Positions 40,165 through 49,093 of a DNA stretch of 64,000 nt are shown here, piece by piece (the first letter of the stretch is position 1; each line of letters begins with the position of its first letter). The DNA is from BJGV01 sp964194745 (GTDB lineage: Bacteria; Pseudomonadota; Gammaproteobacteria; Burkholderiales; Nitrosomonadaceae): the NCBI GenBank assembly GCA_965248035.1, contig OZ252054.1, positions 186,001 through 250,000 on the forward strand, given 5' to 3'. Position numbers and translations under genes: made by a program. The notes beneath the pieces were generated by a model that searched no databases, was not told where the DNA came from, and saw nothing but the letters and a program-made list of their open reading frames with translations.

Positions 40165-40461
40165 ATGCCGATGAAGAATCCGCCCCACCCAGGGCGGCAG
40201 ATTAAATACGCATTGGAAGCCTGTAACCTGAATGTCACGGAAGCTGCAGCGCATTTGGGTGTCAGTCGTAATTCCCTTTCCCGTGTCATTAACGGACTGG
40301 CCGCCATTTCTCCGGACATGGCTATCCGTCTGGAAAAAGCATTTGGTGGCACTGCAGATGTATTTATGCGTATGCAGACCGCTTATGATCTGGCTCAGGC
40401 AAGACTACATGCTGATGAAATCGAAGTCAGCAAATTAAAAATCGCATCCGGCCAGAATTAA
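40165..40461 (+). CDS. higA: HigA-type antitoxin
   Basis: A 98-residue XRE-family protein, PPHPGRQIKYALEACNLNVT then AAHLGVSRNSLSRVINGLAA, with a C-terminal helix (AYDLAQARLHADEIEVSKLK). It neutralises HigB and represses the promoter at 39825. AAAGGAG precedes the ATG. Confidence 0.9.
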   Translation: MPMKNPPHPGRQIKYALEACNLNVTEAAAHLGVSRNSLSRVINGLAAISPDMAIRLEKAFGGTADVFMRMQTAYDLAQARLHADEIEVSKLKIASGQN

Positions 40462-40465
40462 TTTT

Positions 40466-40486
40466 CACGGTTTCCGACAAACCGTG
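40466..40486. terminator. Hairpin after higA
   Basis: CACGGTTT-CCGAC-AAACCGTG: a perfect 8-bp stem with a 5-nt loop just after the higA stop. There is no long T run; probably a weak terminator or stabilising stem. Confidence 0.5.
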
Positions 40487-40538
40487 ATTCAGGTGTGATA
40501 TGGAGGCAACCATGAAATTATGGATAATCGTAAGATTC

Positions 40539-40601
40539 CGGTTCGCAAAAGTTGATAACCTATTGATTAATAAAGCCCAAAAATACCGGTTTTGCGAACC
40601 G
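40539..40601 (+). promoter_or_regulatory. Candidate integrase arm-type sites, attR side
   Basis: CGGTTCGCAAAA at 40539-40550 and its inverted copy at 40590-40601 are extended to a 15-bp perfect inverted repeat. The same 12-mer is found twice at attL. They lie 46-108 bp inside the attR core. Confidence 0.5.
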
Positions 40602-40646
40602 GAAATAGCCATCAAGTCATTGAAATAAAAGAGATGTATCGGCGGG

Positions 40647-40691
40647 CTGTTAATCCGTTTGTCGTAGGTTCGAGCCCTACTCGGGGAGCCA
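40647..40691 (+). other. attR core of the prophage
   Basis: A 45-bp copy of the 3' part of tRNA-Asn, identical to 3234-3278 and including the encoded CCA. It is not a complete tRNA gene and marks the end of the prophage. Confidence 0.92.
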
Positions 40692-40794
40692 GATTCTCTA
40701 GGGATTAATGCCTAAGTGCTAGCTTTTCTGCTTTCAAAAGAATGTAACTAGCTAATTTTAGAGTCGAATATATGCTTTTGCACAAAGCAGACAT

Positions 40795-40995
40795 TCAAGT
40801 ACATGATGGGTTTTCTTCAATAGCCGTTAGTTCGGATTCATAAAATGTTGTCTTCCAAACTCTGTTTTGATACATAACCCCGACTTCATATATATTTTCG
40901 CCAATAGATGGCTTATTACAATTTTCAACAACACCCTGCATCTTGACTGGGATAACAAAAACAATCTGCGATAACTCAAACTTGTAGTCACTCAT
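40795..40995 (-). CDS. Hypothetical small protein (66 aa)
   Basis: ATG 40995 follows AGCGGGA at a reasonable distance. The product looks like a small beta-barrel protein (FVIPVKMQGVVENC then YEVGVMYQNRVWKTTFYESE) of a SH3-like kind. It is the first host gene after attR. The remaining bases of 40692-41204 show nothing else recognisable. Confidence 0.5.
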   Translation of the reverse strand: MSDYKFELSQIVFVIPVKMQGVVENCNKPSIGENIYEVGVMYQNRVWKTTFYESELTAIEENPSCT

Positions 40996-41204
40996 CAAAA
41001 TCCCGCTTCATGATGTTATTAGTTTGTAGCCAAAATTAGTAAATTCGTTGGTATTTTCTACTTTCATGCAGCTAAAACTTCTTATGAAAGTTGATGAGTT
41101 GTGGCAGTTAAAAGCGGAAAATGATTAATTTTCTTAAGAAGAGGTCAGCTATAAGTGATCTTATTGCACTGCAAGCCCTTACATTCCTAATGCTACATCT
41201 TGTT

Positions 41205-41534
41205 TTATTTGTTGCCTGATGGGGTTCTTTCCTTGGTTATATCTGTTGGAGTTGTATTTTCCCCATTTGTTTCTACCTGGAAAAAAATTTCATCCTGCTT
41301 AATCATACCTAATTCACTGCGGGCACGTTCCTCGATGGCATCCGAACCCTGCTTAAGATCCTGCACCTCTGCATCCAGCGCGACATTACGAATATGGTGT
41401 TTCTGATTAGTTGCATGCTGCGCGATAACTTGCTGATCAACTTGCCACACTCTGTGCCAGCTACCTTTGCCCAACCATAACGGGTACTGTAATAGGACAA
41501 TCAGGGCAAACAGTATGAGGCATAATACTTTCAT
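41205..41534 (-). CDS. ftsB: Cell division protein FtsB
   Basis: A 109-residue bitopic protein: an N-terminal helix (VLCLILFALIVLLQYPLWLG, residues about 3-22), then a coiled coil (RNVALDAEVQDLKQGSDAIE) and ERARSELGMIKQDEIFFQ, the conserved DivIC/FtsB end. It joins FtsL and FtsQ in the divisome. Its ATG shares one base with the enolase stop (TAATG), the usual eno-ftsB pairing of betaproteobacteria. A C-terminal extension of about 20 residues is variable. Confidence 0.92.
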   Translation of the reverse strand: MKVLCLILFALIVLLQYPLWLGKGSWHRVWQVDQQVIAQHATNQKHHIRNVALDAEVQDLKQGSDAIEERARSELGMIKQDEIFFQVETNGENTTPTDITKERTPSGNK

Positions 41535-42817
41535 TATTTTAACTGGTAGTAGGCTCCCCGTCCGGCATAGTTTGCAGAGTCGCCGAGGTCTTCCTCGATA
41601 CGAAGCAATTGGTTGTACTTAGCTAGACGATCAGAGCGAGAAAGTGAGCCAGTTTTGATTTGCAATGCATTAGTAGCTACAGCAATGTCAGCAATGGTGG
41701 TATCTTCAGTTTCTCCAGAACGGTGCGAAATTACAGAGGTATAGCCTGCACGTTTTGCGATTTCAATGGCAGAAAAGGTTTCGGTGAGAGTACCAATCTG
41801 ATTAATCTTAATGAGTATGGAATTGGCAACAGCTTGTTCGATGCCTTCTTTAAGAATATTTGAATTCGTCACAAACACATCATCACCTACTAGCTGTACC
41901 GATTTTCCAAGTTTGTTGGTAAGTAATTTCCAGCCGTCCCAGTCATGTTCACTCATGCCATCCTCTATGCTAATAATGGGATACTTATTTGTCCAAGCAG
42001 CTATATAGTCTGTGAGTTGTTCTGAACTCAAGCTTAGTCCATCAGAAGCTAGATGATATTTTCCCTCGCTAAATAATTCCGAGCTGGCAAAATCTAGTGC
42101 AATGGCAACGTCTGCTCCCGGTAAGTAACCAGCTTGCTCGATAGCCTGCATAATCAATTGTAGCGCGGCCTCATTATTATCTAGATTAGGAGCATACCCA
42201 CCTTCGTCACCCACTGTGGTAGCCCTATTTTTTTCATGAAGCATTTTTTTTAGTGTATGAAATATCTCAGTCCCATAGCGCAAGGCTTCGCGGAAACTTT
42301 GTGCGCCGAGTGGAACAATCATAAACTCTTGTAAGTCAATATTATTGTTGGCATGAACCCCGCCATTGATAACATTCATCATTGGCACTGGCATAGACAT
42401 TGGTCCTGAGCCTCCTAAATAGCGATATAAAGGTAGACCAGATTCCTCCGCTGCTGCTTTTGCTACAGCTAGCGAAACCGCCAGAATTGCGTTGGCGCCA
42501 AGTCTTGATTTGTTGTCACTACCATCGAGATCAATCAAGGTCTGATCTATAAAATGTTGTTCTATTACATCTAGGCCCATGAGGGACTCAGAAATTTCGC
42601 TATTCACGTTCTCAACTGCTTTAAGAACACCCTTACCAAAATAACGCTGAGCATCATTATCACGTAATTCAACAGCTTCTTTAGTGCCGACAGATGCTCC
42701 AGAAGGCACTGCTGCCCGTCCCTGTATTCCAGATTCAAGTAATATTTCAGCTTCTACAGTGGGATTACCGCGTGAATCTAAAATTTCTCGAGCAAAAATA
42801 TCAACAATTGCACTCAT
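41534..42817 (-). CDS. eno: Enolase
   Basis: The start at ATG 42817 gives the standard MSAIVDIFAREILDSRGNPT beginning and about 427 residues; the frame is open further upstream without coding evidence. Catalytic residues are in place: the glutamates in VGDEGGYAP and EDGMSEHDW, the lysine in LIKINQIGT and SHRSGETED near the C-terminus. It converts 2-phosphoglycerate to phosphoenolpyruvate in glycolysis/gluconeogenesis. Order pyrG-eno-ftsB suggests one transcript. Confidence 0.97.
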   Translation of the reverse strand: MSAIVDIFAREILDSRGNPTVEAEILLESGIQGRAAVPSGASVGTKEAVELRDNDAQRYFGKGVLKAVENVNSEISESLMGLDVIEQHFIDQTLIDLDGSDNKSRLGANAILAVSLAVAKAAAEESGLPLYRYLGGSGPMSMPVPMMNVINGGVHANNNIDLQEFMIVPLGAQSFREALRYGTEIFHTLKKMLHEKNRATTVGDEGGYAPNLDNNEAALQLIMQAIEQAGYLPGADVAIALDFASSELFSEGKYHLASDGLSLSSEQLTDYIAAWTNKYPIISIEDGMSEHDWDGWKLLTNKLGKSVQLVGDDVFVTNSNILKEGIEQAVANSILIKINQIGTLTETFSAIEIAKRAGYTSVISHRSGETEDTTIADIAVATNALQIKTGSLSRSDRLAKYNQLLRIEEDLGDSANYAGRGAYYQLK

Positions 42818-42881
42818 TCTAATTTTCCTGGTTGCTAAGTAATTGGATGATCGTGGCTTACTATAAGATGGCAAAATCTCA

Positions 42882-44576
42882 TTATATGTTAGGCACTAAA
42901 GTAATGTTTTTTAGTTTGTCTGAACTTGCCTTATCCGATGTAGCACGCTGGTCCATCGTGACAATGGCTGCTTCGATAAATGCCCTAAACAGTGGATGTC
43001 CTGTCCTAGGTGTGGATGTAAATTCAGGATGAAACTGGCATGCAACGAACCACGGATGCTCGATTTCAGATAACTCAATCATTTCGCAAAGTGAATCCTC
43101 TGTCGACAGACCACTCGCATGAAGTCCTGCTTTTTCTAACTGGGAAATGTATTCATTGTTGACTTCATAGCGATGACGATGGCGCTCAGTAATTTTGTCT
43201 GTACCATAAATTTTTCGAGCCAGTGAGTTTTCCTTTAGCAAACACCCTTGTCCGCCCAAACGCATGCTACCACCGAGATCCGATTGTGCATTACGGGTTT
43301 TTACCTTGCCTTTGCGGGTTCGCCATTCAGTTATTAGCCCAATGACAGGATATGGGGTTTCAGGGTTGAACTCGGTACTATGTGCATCTTCCATAGCAGC
43401 TTTATTGCGGGCAAACTCAATAACCGCCAGCTGCATACCAAGACAAATACCAAGATAGGGAATACGGTTTTCGCGTGCATAGCGAATGGCCATGATCTTA
43501 CCTTCTACACCTCGTTTACCAAATCCACCGGGGACCAAAACAGCATCAACATCTGTGAGACAATTGGTCCCCTGTTTTTCAATGTATTCTGAATCTACGT
43601 AATGGATATTGATTTTGCTGTGGGTATGAATTCCTGCATGAATCAACGCTTCCGACAGAGACTTATAGGATTCAGTTAAGTCTACATACTTTCCTACAAT
43701 TGCGACGTTCACCGTGTGCTGGGGGTGTTCCAATGCACTTACTAGTGTCCTCCACATACTTAAATCAGCCGGTTTAGCGAGAATATTTAGCTTATGACAC
43801 ACAATTTCATCCAACATTTGTTCATGCAGCAATGCGGGAATTTTGTAAATGCAGTCTACGTCGACTGCCGAAATTACTGCTTCTTCCCGTACATTGGTGA
43901 ACAATGCAATTTTCCGGCGTTCATCTGTTGGTAATTCGCGGTCAGCACGACATAGTAATACGTCAGGCTGGATGCCAATTTCGCGCATTTCTTTGACTGA
44001 ATGCTGGGTTGGTTTTGTTTTCAATTCTCCCGCAGAAGCAATATAGGGCAATAACGTAAGGTGAATGAAACAGGTATCTTCGTAGGGATGCTGGATTGCC
44101 ATCTGCCGGATCGCCTCCAGAAATGGTAAGGACTCAATGTCACCGGCCGTACCACCAATCTCGACAATGGCTACTTGCGAATCACTTGCACCAGACTTTA
44201 TATGCAGTTTGATTTCATCGGTAATATGTGGAATTACCTGCACTGTACTGCCGAGATAGTCGCCTCGCCGCTCTTTCTTTATCACGCTTTCGTAAATCTG
44301 ACCGGTAGTAAAATTATTTAGCTTGCTCATTTTGGCACTGATAAAACGCTCATAATGTCCCAAATCAAGATCAGTTTCTGCACCGTCTTCAGTGACGAAC
44401 ACTTCTCCATGTTGAAAGGGATTCATGGTGCCGGGATCCACGTTGATATAGGGATCCAATTTAAGCATAGTTACTTTGATACCACGGGATTCGAGAAGTG
44501 CTGCTAGGGAGGCGGCGGCAATACCCTTACCTAGGGAAGACACCACGCCGCCAGTCACAAATACATACTTGGTCAT
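42882..44576 (-). CDS. pyrG: CTP synthase
   Basis: A 564-residue amidoligase-glutaminase making CTP from UTP with glutamine. The synthetase domain starts TKYVFVTGGVVSSLGKGIAA with its P-loop. The glutaminase domain has LGICLGMQLAVIEFAR with the nucleophilic cysteine and CQFHPEFTS with the His-Glu pair. Length and motifs are those of a functional enzyme. The gene ends 65 bp before the enolase start. Confidence 0.97.
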   Translation of the reverse strand: MTKYVFVTGGVVSSLGKGIAAASLAALLESRGIKVTMLKLDPYINVDPGTMNPFQHGEVFVTEDGAETDLDLGHYERFISAKMSKLNNFTTGQIYESVIKKERRGDYLGSTVQVIPHITDEIKLHIKSGASDSQVAIVEIGGTAGDIESLPFLEAIRQMAIQHPYEDTCFIHLTLLPYIASAGELKTKPTQHSVKEMREIGIQPDVLLCRADRELPTDERRKIALFTNVREEAVISAVDVDCIYKIPALLHEQMLDEIVCHKLNILAKPADLSMWRTLVSALEHPQHTVNVAIVGKYVDLTESYKSLSEALIHAGIHTHSKINIHYVDSEYIEKQGTNCLTDVDAVLVPGGFGKRGVEGKIMAIRYARENRIPYLGICLGMQLAVIEFARNKAAMEDAHSTEFNPETPYPVIGLITEWRTRKGKVKTRNAQSDLGGSMRLGGQGCLLKENSLARKIYGTDKITERHRHRYEVNNEYISQLEKAGLHASGLSTEDSLCEMIELSEIEHPWFVACQFHPEFTSTPRTGHPLFRAFIEAAIVTMDQRATSDKASSDKLKNITLVPNI

Positions 44577-44758
44577 GGACAGGTATGATAGCTCAAAAGG
44601 CGTGAGGGAACAAATTTGACAGGATGGTATTGTTCTTTTTTTGTTTCACAGAAACTATTGCTGGAACTCAAACACTTTCGAACTGTATGCCAACAATAAG
44701 GCATACTACTTACCCATTGCAAGAAGAACTATTTGCCATAGATTACTTATAAACAGCT

Positions 44759-45241
44759 TTAATTTTGTTTAATACTAACTTCTGTTCCAACATCTACCAA
44801 ATCAAACAGTTCCAACAGATCCGTGTTGAACATACGAATGCAACCGATAGAACCAGGCTTATCCATATTGACATTGTCTGGGCTACCATGAATATAGATA
44901 TAGCGACGCATCGTATCTACTGACCCTAGGCGATTGAAACCGGGCTCGCAACCTGAAAGCCATAGAATTCGAGTTAAAATCCAGTCGCGCTCCGGATAGC
45001 GCGCACCTAGTTCAGGTGTGTAAATTTCACCAGTCGAGCGGCGTTTTATAAAAACTGTGTTGACTGGCTGTCCAACTCCGATTTTAGCGCGAATAATATG
45101 CTTGCCCAGCGGAGTACAGAAACTGCCCCTTTCTTGCCCTACTCCATTTTTAGCTGAAGAAATTCGATAGGATTTGATTATAACCTGATTGTTATCCATA
45201 ACATCAAGATGTTGCGATTTAATCTTAATCTTGATCCTCAT
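44759..45241 (-). CDS. L,D-transpeptidase (YkuD family)
   Basis: A 160-residue protein made almost only of the YkuD domain: RRYIYIHGSPDNVNMDKPGS with the catalytic-area histidine, followed by IGCIRM with the nucleophilic cysteine (the usual SHGC is SIGC here). Such enzymes form 3-3 peptidoglycan cross-links or attach lipoproteins. No signal peptide is seen at the chosen start, as for some small family members; the localisation is therefore unclear. It overlaps tadA by 4 bp. Confidence 0.85.
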   Translation of the reverse strand: MRIKIKIKSQHLDVMDNNQVIIKSYRISSAKNGVGQERGSFCTPLGKHIIRAKIGVGQPVNTVFIKRRSTGEIYTPELGARYPERDWILTRILWLSGCEPGFNRLGSVDTMRRYIYIHGSPDNVNMDKPGSIGCIRMFNTDLLELFDLVDVGTEVSIKQN

Positions 45242-45729
45242 AAATCTTTTTCCTTAATTATCTTGCGTTGTTCAGCAAAAAATTTTTTGAGTAGTCCGCT
45301 TGTCTCCTCTTCCAAGACACCTCCTATCACTAAAGTATGATGATTTAACTGTTTCACTGCTGGCAAATCTATCACGCTGCCACATGTTCCAGTTTTAGGA
45401 TCTTTCGCACCATAAACTAGACGCGCAATGCGAGCATGGAAAATCGCTCCTGCGCACATCACACATGGTTCTAAAGTTACATAAAGAATACAGTCTAACA
45501 AGCGGTAGTTATCAAGATGACATGCAGCATCTCGTAGAGCTATTACCTCCGCATGTGCAGTTGGGTCTGCTGCTGAGATTGGGCGGTTATAACCACGCCC
45601 AATAATAGTGTGACCTTTTACTACCACAGCGCCCACTGGCACTTCACCCTCCTTTCTCGCTTGTTGTGCAAGATCAAGTGCCACACACATAAATTCACAA
45701 TCGCTAACGCTCATGGTAAATTTTTTCAA
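45238..45729 (-). CDS. tadA: tRNA-specific adenosine deaminase
   Basis: A 163-residue zinc deaminase that converts A34 to inosine in tRNA-Arg. The zinc site is visible as TAHAEVIAL and LEPCVMCAGAI, with the catalytic glutamate in HAE. The downstream RIARLVYGAKDPKTGTCGS substrate loop is typical of TadA. An internal ATG at 45714 (MSVSDCEFM) is an alternative start with similar support. Confidence 0.93.
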   Translation of the reverse strand: MKKFTMSVSDCEFMCVALDLAQQARKEGEVPVGAVVVKGHTIIGRGYNRPISAADPTAHAEVIALRDAACHLDNYRLLDCILYVTLEPCVMCAGAIFHARIARLVYGAKDPKTGTCGSVIDLPAVKQLNHHTLVIGGVLEEETSGLLKKFFAEQRKIIKEKDL

Positions 45730-45786
45730 ATTAGTAATGCCTTACTCTGGTACCTATCAACATTATCTGTGCCAGTGAAATATTTC

Positions 45787-46572
45787 TCATTGGGTTTGTC
45801 TTACCCTTTCAAAAAAGCATATAGCTGCTGCTGCAACGTTTAATGATTCTGTTCCATCCACCATGGGAATAGTAACTTGCTCGCTAGCAGCTTGACGCAC
45901 CACATCTGACAAACCTATTCCCTCATTACCAAACACGGATGCGATCGGCACTGTTAAGTGCGTTTTATACAAACTGTTATTTGTTTTCAGTGTAGTTGCA
46001 ATAACTTTACCTTTGAATTCCTGTACGACTTTCACCAGATTAGACTGTTCGTAAATACGTAACAGAAAATGTGCTCCCATAGCAGCACGAAGTGTTTTGG
46101 GAGACCAGGCATCGGCACAACCTTCAGACAGATATGCATCACACACACCAGCAACTGCTGCAGAACGTAGAATGGAACCAAGATTACCTGGGTCTTGTAT
46201 GGATTCGAGTAAAACACAAAAACGCTCATTTTTACGAACAGGGATGTCTCGGGGGGCAGGAATGGTCACTAACGCAATGATCCCGGTAGGTGTTTTAACT
46301 GGAGAAATTTCGCGGAATAAAGTATCACTTAGTACAAATACATCTACCGCTTCACTTCCTTCCAAAGTCAATAATTGTTTTATTTCTGGGCTTTCGCAAC
46401 CTGATTCGTTGGAGATCAGGCATCTTGGTATCCCTAATTTGGCATGATAGGAATTTACTAGATGCACCCCATCAAGTATCGTTAGTCCGCATGCTCTGCG
46501 TTTTTTTGTTGATTCTTCCAGCTTGAGGAGACGCTTGAATATAGGATTTTTCCGAGAGGTGATACATTTCAT
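45787..46572 (-). CDS. SpoU-family RNA 2'-O-methyltransferase
   Basis: The start is taken at ATG 46572 (MKCITSRKNPIFKRLLKL), 3 codons inside the longest frame, just after GGAACAAC. The 261-residue protein has an N-terminal substrate-binding domain and the three SpoU motifs: LLESIQDPGNLGSILRSA, VFGNEGIGLS and ESLNVAAAAI, which form the SAM-binding trefoil knot. It probably methylates rRNA or tRNA ribose; RlmB/TrmH-like target not resolved. Confidence 0.9.
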   Translation of the reverse strand: MKCITSRKNPIFKRLLKLEESTKKRRACGLTILDGVHLVNSYHAKLGIPRCLISNESGCESPEIKQLLTLEGSEAVDVFVLSDTLFREISPVKTPTGIIALVTIPAPRDIPVRKNERFCVLLESIQDPGNLGSILRSAAVAGVCDAYLSEGCADAWSPKTLRAAMGAHFLLRIYEQSNLVKVVQEFKGKVIATTLKTNNSLYKTHLTVPIASVFGNEGIGLSDVVRQAASEQVTIPMVDGTESLNVAAAAICFFERVRQTQ

Positions 46573-46642
46573 TAGTTGTTCCAATTCACAATAAATACAG
46601 AAGCTAGCTAGACCTCATCTTTGCTCACTGGGTCTGCTACCG

Positions 46643-47229
46643 TTAAGGCGTCATTTCAAATAATTCCATTGGGATTGTCCGATACTTGACTTCTAAAACT
46701 TCTATTTTTTTGGTTCCACTTGGTGAATGCAGATTCACTATGTCACCTTGCCGCGTTTTAATCAGTGCTCGTGCCATCGGTGAAATCCAGCTTATGTAGC
46801 CTTTTGTAGTATCAATCTCATCAACACCGACAATGGACACTGTTTTTTTCTTACCTCTCTGATTAGAAAAAGTAACCGTTGCACCGAAAAAAATTTGCAT
46901 CTTATCTTCTCTTGGAGCAGTTGGATCGATAATTTCTGCTGTATCCAGTCGCTTGGTGAGGAAATGAATACGTTTGTCTATTTCACGTAAACGGTTTTTA
47001 CCGTAGATGTAGTCGCCATTTTCTGATCGATCACCATTTCCAGCAGCCCATGACACTATCGCGGTCACCTCAGGCCGTTCTTTATTCATCAACCATAAAA
47101 ACTCTCCCATCAACCGTGCATGACCACCAGGTGTGATGTAGTTTTTTCGCCAGTAGACAATTGATTATTAGATCTATTTTCTTCTAAATCGTCAATTCGC
47201 TTGGCACCTTCAGTAAATAGCCTGCTCAT
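46643..47229 (-). pseudogene. greB: Transcription elongation factor GreB with a one-base frameshift near its start
   Basis: GreB reactivates backtracked RNA polymerase by stimulating transcript cleavage. The main frame (NYITPGGHARLMGEFLWLMN onward to 46643) contains the family motif SWAAGNGDRSENGDYIYG and SWISPMARALIKTRQGD. It has no normal start. The expected N-terminus, from ATG 47229 (SRLFTEGAKRIDDLEEN to STGEK), is in a different frame; the two join if a run of six A (47142-47147) is read with one more A. Only a TTG start at 47113 is available without frameshifting and would lose the N-terminal tip. Confidence 0.75.
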
Positions 47230-47298
47230 ATATAATGAAGTATCTTCATGCTATCGTTGTATAACTCTATGTTTAATAACATATTAATAGATGAACCT

Positions 47299-48318
47299 TT
47301 AGCTAACAGATGATCCCTTAGCAACTAACATTCGCTGAACTTCCTGCGCAGCGCCCATTATCCCTATTCTTGTGTTTATCACCACATGTACGGGAATATC
47401 TCTCATCATTTTGAAGTAACGGCCTTTGTCACAAAACAACCTTATAAAAGTGCCATCTTGGAGTTTACCAATTATTTTTGGTGCAATGCCACCAGCTATA
47501 TATACTCCACCTTGACACAACCCTGCTAGAGCCAGACTTCCGGCATAAGCACCATAAATTTCGACAAACAAATCAAGAGCTTTTATAGCTATAGGGTGTT
47601 TTCGATTTAGTGCGGAATCAGTCACCATCGCAGCACCGTCGCTATTTATATCTGTCTGTATAAGCTTGCGGTCCCCATTCAAACCTACTTGCAAGAAATT
47701 AAACATATCTGTTAGGCCATTTCCGGAGAGTGCTCGCTCAATCGACACATGACCAAATCTTTTTCTCTGATATTCAAGAAAATTAGCTTGTAATTCACTA
47801 GAGGGAGCAAAGTCCATATGTCCTGCCTCAGTGGAGAGCGGCACATAGTGTTTCTCCCGCCATGTAAGCCATGCCACACCCATACCAGTACCTGCACCTA
47901 ATACTACACGCATCGATTGAACTTTGGGTTTTCCCACTTGTAGTGTTTCTAGATCATTATCAAGCAGAGCTTCAATGCTTAATGCTGCAGCCTCAAAATC
48001 ATTGATAAGTTTTATGCTGGGAATGGAGAATTCCATTGAGATTTTCGTGGAATCAATTAGCCATGGAAGGTTTGTAAGGTTTGCTCTTTGTGCGACAACT
48101 GGCCCTGCTACTGCAAAACAGGCAGCTATAGGATTGCACTTCTTGGTAACCGTCTTAGCTTTGCTAAGAAAGTCACAAAGAACTTCAGAAAAATCAGTGA
48201 AGCTACTACTATCGTATTGATGTTCAAGATGCATCTGGATCTTGCCATTTATCGACTGTCCTAGCCATAATAAAATCTTGGTGCCACCAATGTCACCACA
48301 AACGAAAAACTTATGCAT
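47299..48318 (-). CDS. glk: Glucokinase
   Basis: A 339-residue bacterial glucokinase of the ROK/Glk type: phosphate-binding CGDIGGTKILLW at the N-terminus, LTNLPWLIDSTK, INDFEAAALSIEAL with the catalytic Asp, VLGAGTGMGVAWL for ATP, and STEAGHMDFAP, the glucose-binding EaGH motif. It phosphorylates glucose at C6. The C-terminal VYIAGGIAPKI segment is typical. Transcribed away from the ccm operon. Confidence 0.92.
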   Translation of the reverse strand: MHKFFVCGDIGGTKILLWLGQSINGKIQMHLEHQYDSSSFTDFSEVLCDFLSKAKTVTKKCNPIAACFAVAGPVVAQRANLTNLPWLIDSTKISMEFSIPSIKLINDFEAAALSIEALLDNDLETLQVGKPKVQSMRVVLGAGTGMGVAWLTWREKHYVPLSTEAGHMDFAPSSELQANFLEYQRKRFGHVSIERALSGNGLTDMFNFLQVGLNGDRKLIQTDINSDGAAMVTDSALNRKHPIAIKALDLFVEIYGAYAGSLALAGLCQGGVYIAGGIAPKIIGKLQDGTFIRLFCDKGRYFKMMRDIPVHVVINTRIGIMGAAQEVQRMLVAKGSSVS

Positions 48319-48477
48319 GATCTACTCCACCATTATGTCGAATTCTATCGATAATACTAAGAAAGTCGTTTGGACACTAATATACGAAAAGTAGCTAATT
48401 AATTTGAGTTCGCACGTTGAACAAGGCCACAGAGTTTATTGATACGCTATAATTTTACTTTTTACAAAAACCTTCTA

Positions 48478-49092
48478 ATGCTAAAAGTATCTAATTTAGA
48501 ATGCGTACGCGGTGAACGTAGCTTATTTAAGGATATTAGCTTCTCTCTTGAAGCTGGTGAGCTAATGCAGGTTAACGGTCCTAACGGCAGCGGCAAAACC
48601 AGTTTGCTACGGTTGCTATGTGGGCTGGCAATTCCGGCTCATGGGGAAATTCGCTGGTGTGGAAATACCATCCGCTCTTTAGATGGAGAATATCACAACG
48701 TCATTACTTATCTCGGACACTTGAACGGAGCTAAAGATAATCTAACCGCAATCGAAAACCTACGTATTTCAAGTGCACTGGCAGGTAATGAGATTGATGA
48801 GAGTAAGGCGTACGAGGCCTTACGACACATGGGTTTAGGTGGACACGAAATATTGCCAGTCAAGGTTTTATCACAAGGACAACGAAGACGAGTAGCATTG
48901 GCGCGTTTATTGGTGTGCAGAACGGTGTTATGGATGCTCGACGAACCATTAGTAACACTCGACAGTACAGCCGTGAAGCTAGTACAAAGTTTGTTAGAGC
49001 AGCATTTAGATCAAGGTGGCATGGTTGTGATGACCACCCATCAGGATATTAATGTTGCTGCTGTTGTAACGAAGCGATTGCAGCTCGCCTAA
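48478..49092 (+). CDS. ccmA: Heme exporter ATP-binding protein CcmA
   Basis: The start at ATG 48478 gives MLKVSNLECVRGERSLFKDI. It is a 204-residue ABC ATPase: Walker A VNGPNGSGKTSLL, signature LSQGQRRRVALARL, Walker B LWMLDEPLVTLD. With CcmB and CcmC it releases holo-CcmE in System I cytochrome c maturation. First gene of the ccm operon; ammonia oxidisers depend on many c-type cytochromes. Confidence 0.95.
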   Translation: MLKVSNLECVRGERSLFKDISFSLEAGELMQVNGPNGSGKTSLLRLLCGLAIPAHGEIRWCGNTIRSLDGEYHNVITYLGHLNGAKDNLTAIENLRISSALAGNEIDESKAYEALRHMGLGGHEILPVKVLSQGQRRRVALARLLVCRTVLWMLDEPLVTLDSTAVKLVQSLLEQHLDQGGMVVMTTHQDINVAAVVTKRLQLA

Positions 49093-49093
49093 T

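Noticed and set aside
40641..40691. A second tRNA-Asn gene at the right end
   Set aside because: Only the 3' 45 bases are present; the D-arm and 5' acceptor strand are missing. It is the attR copy.
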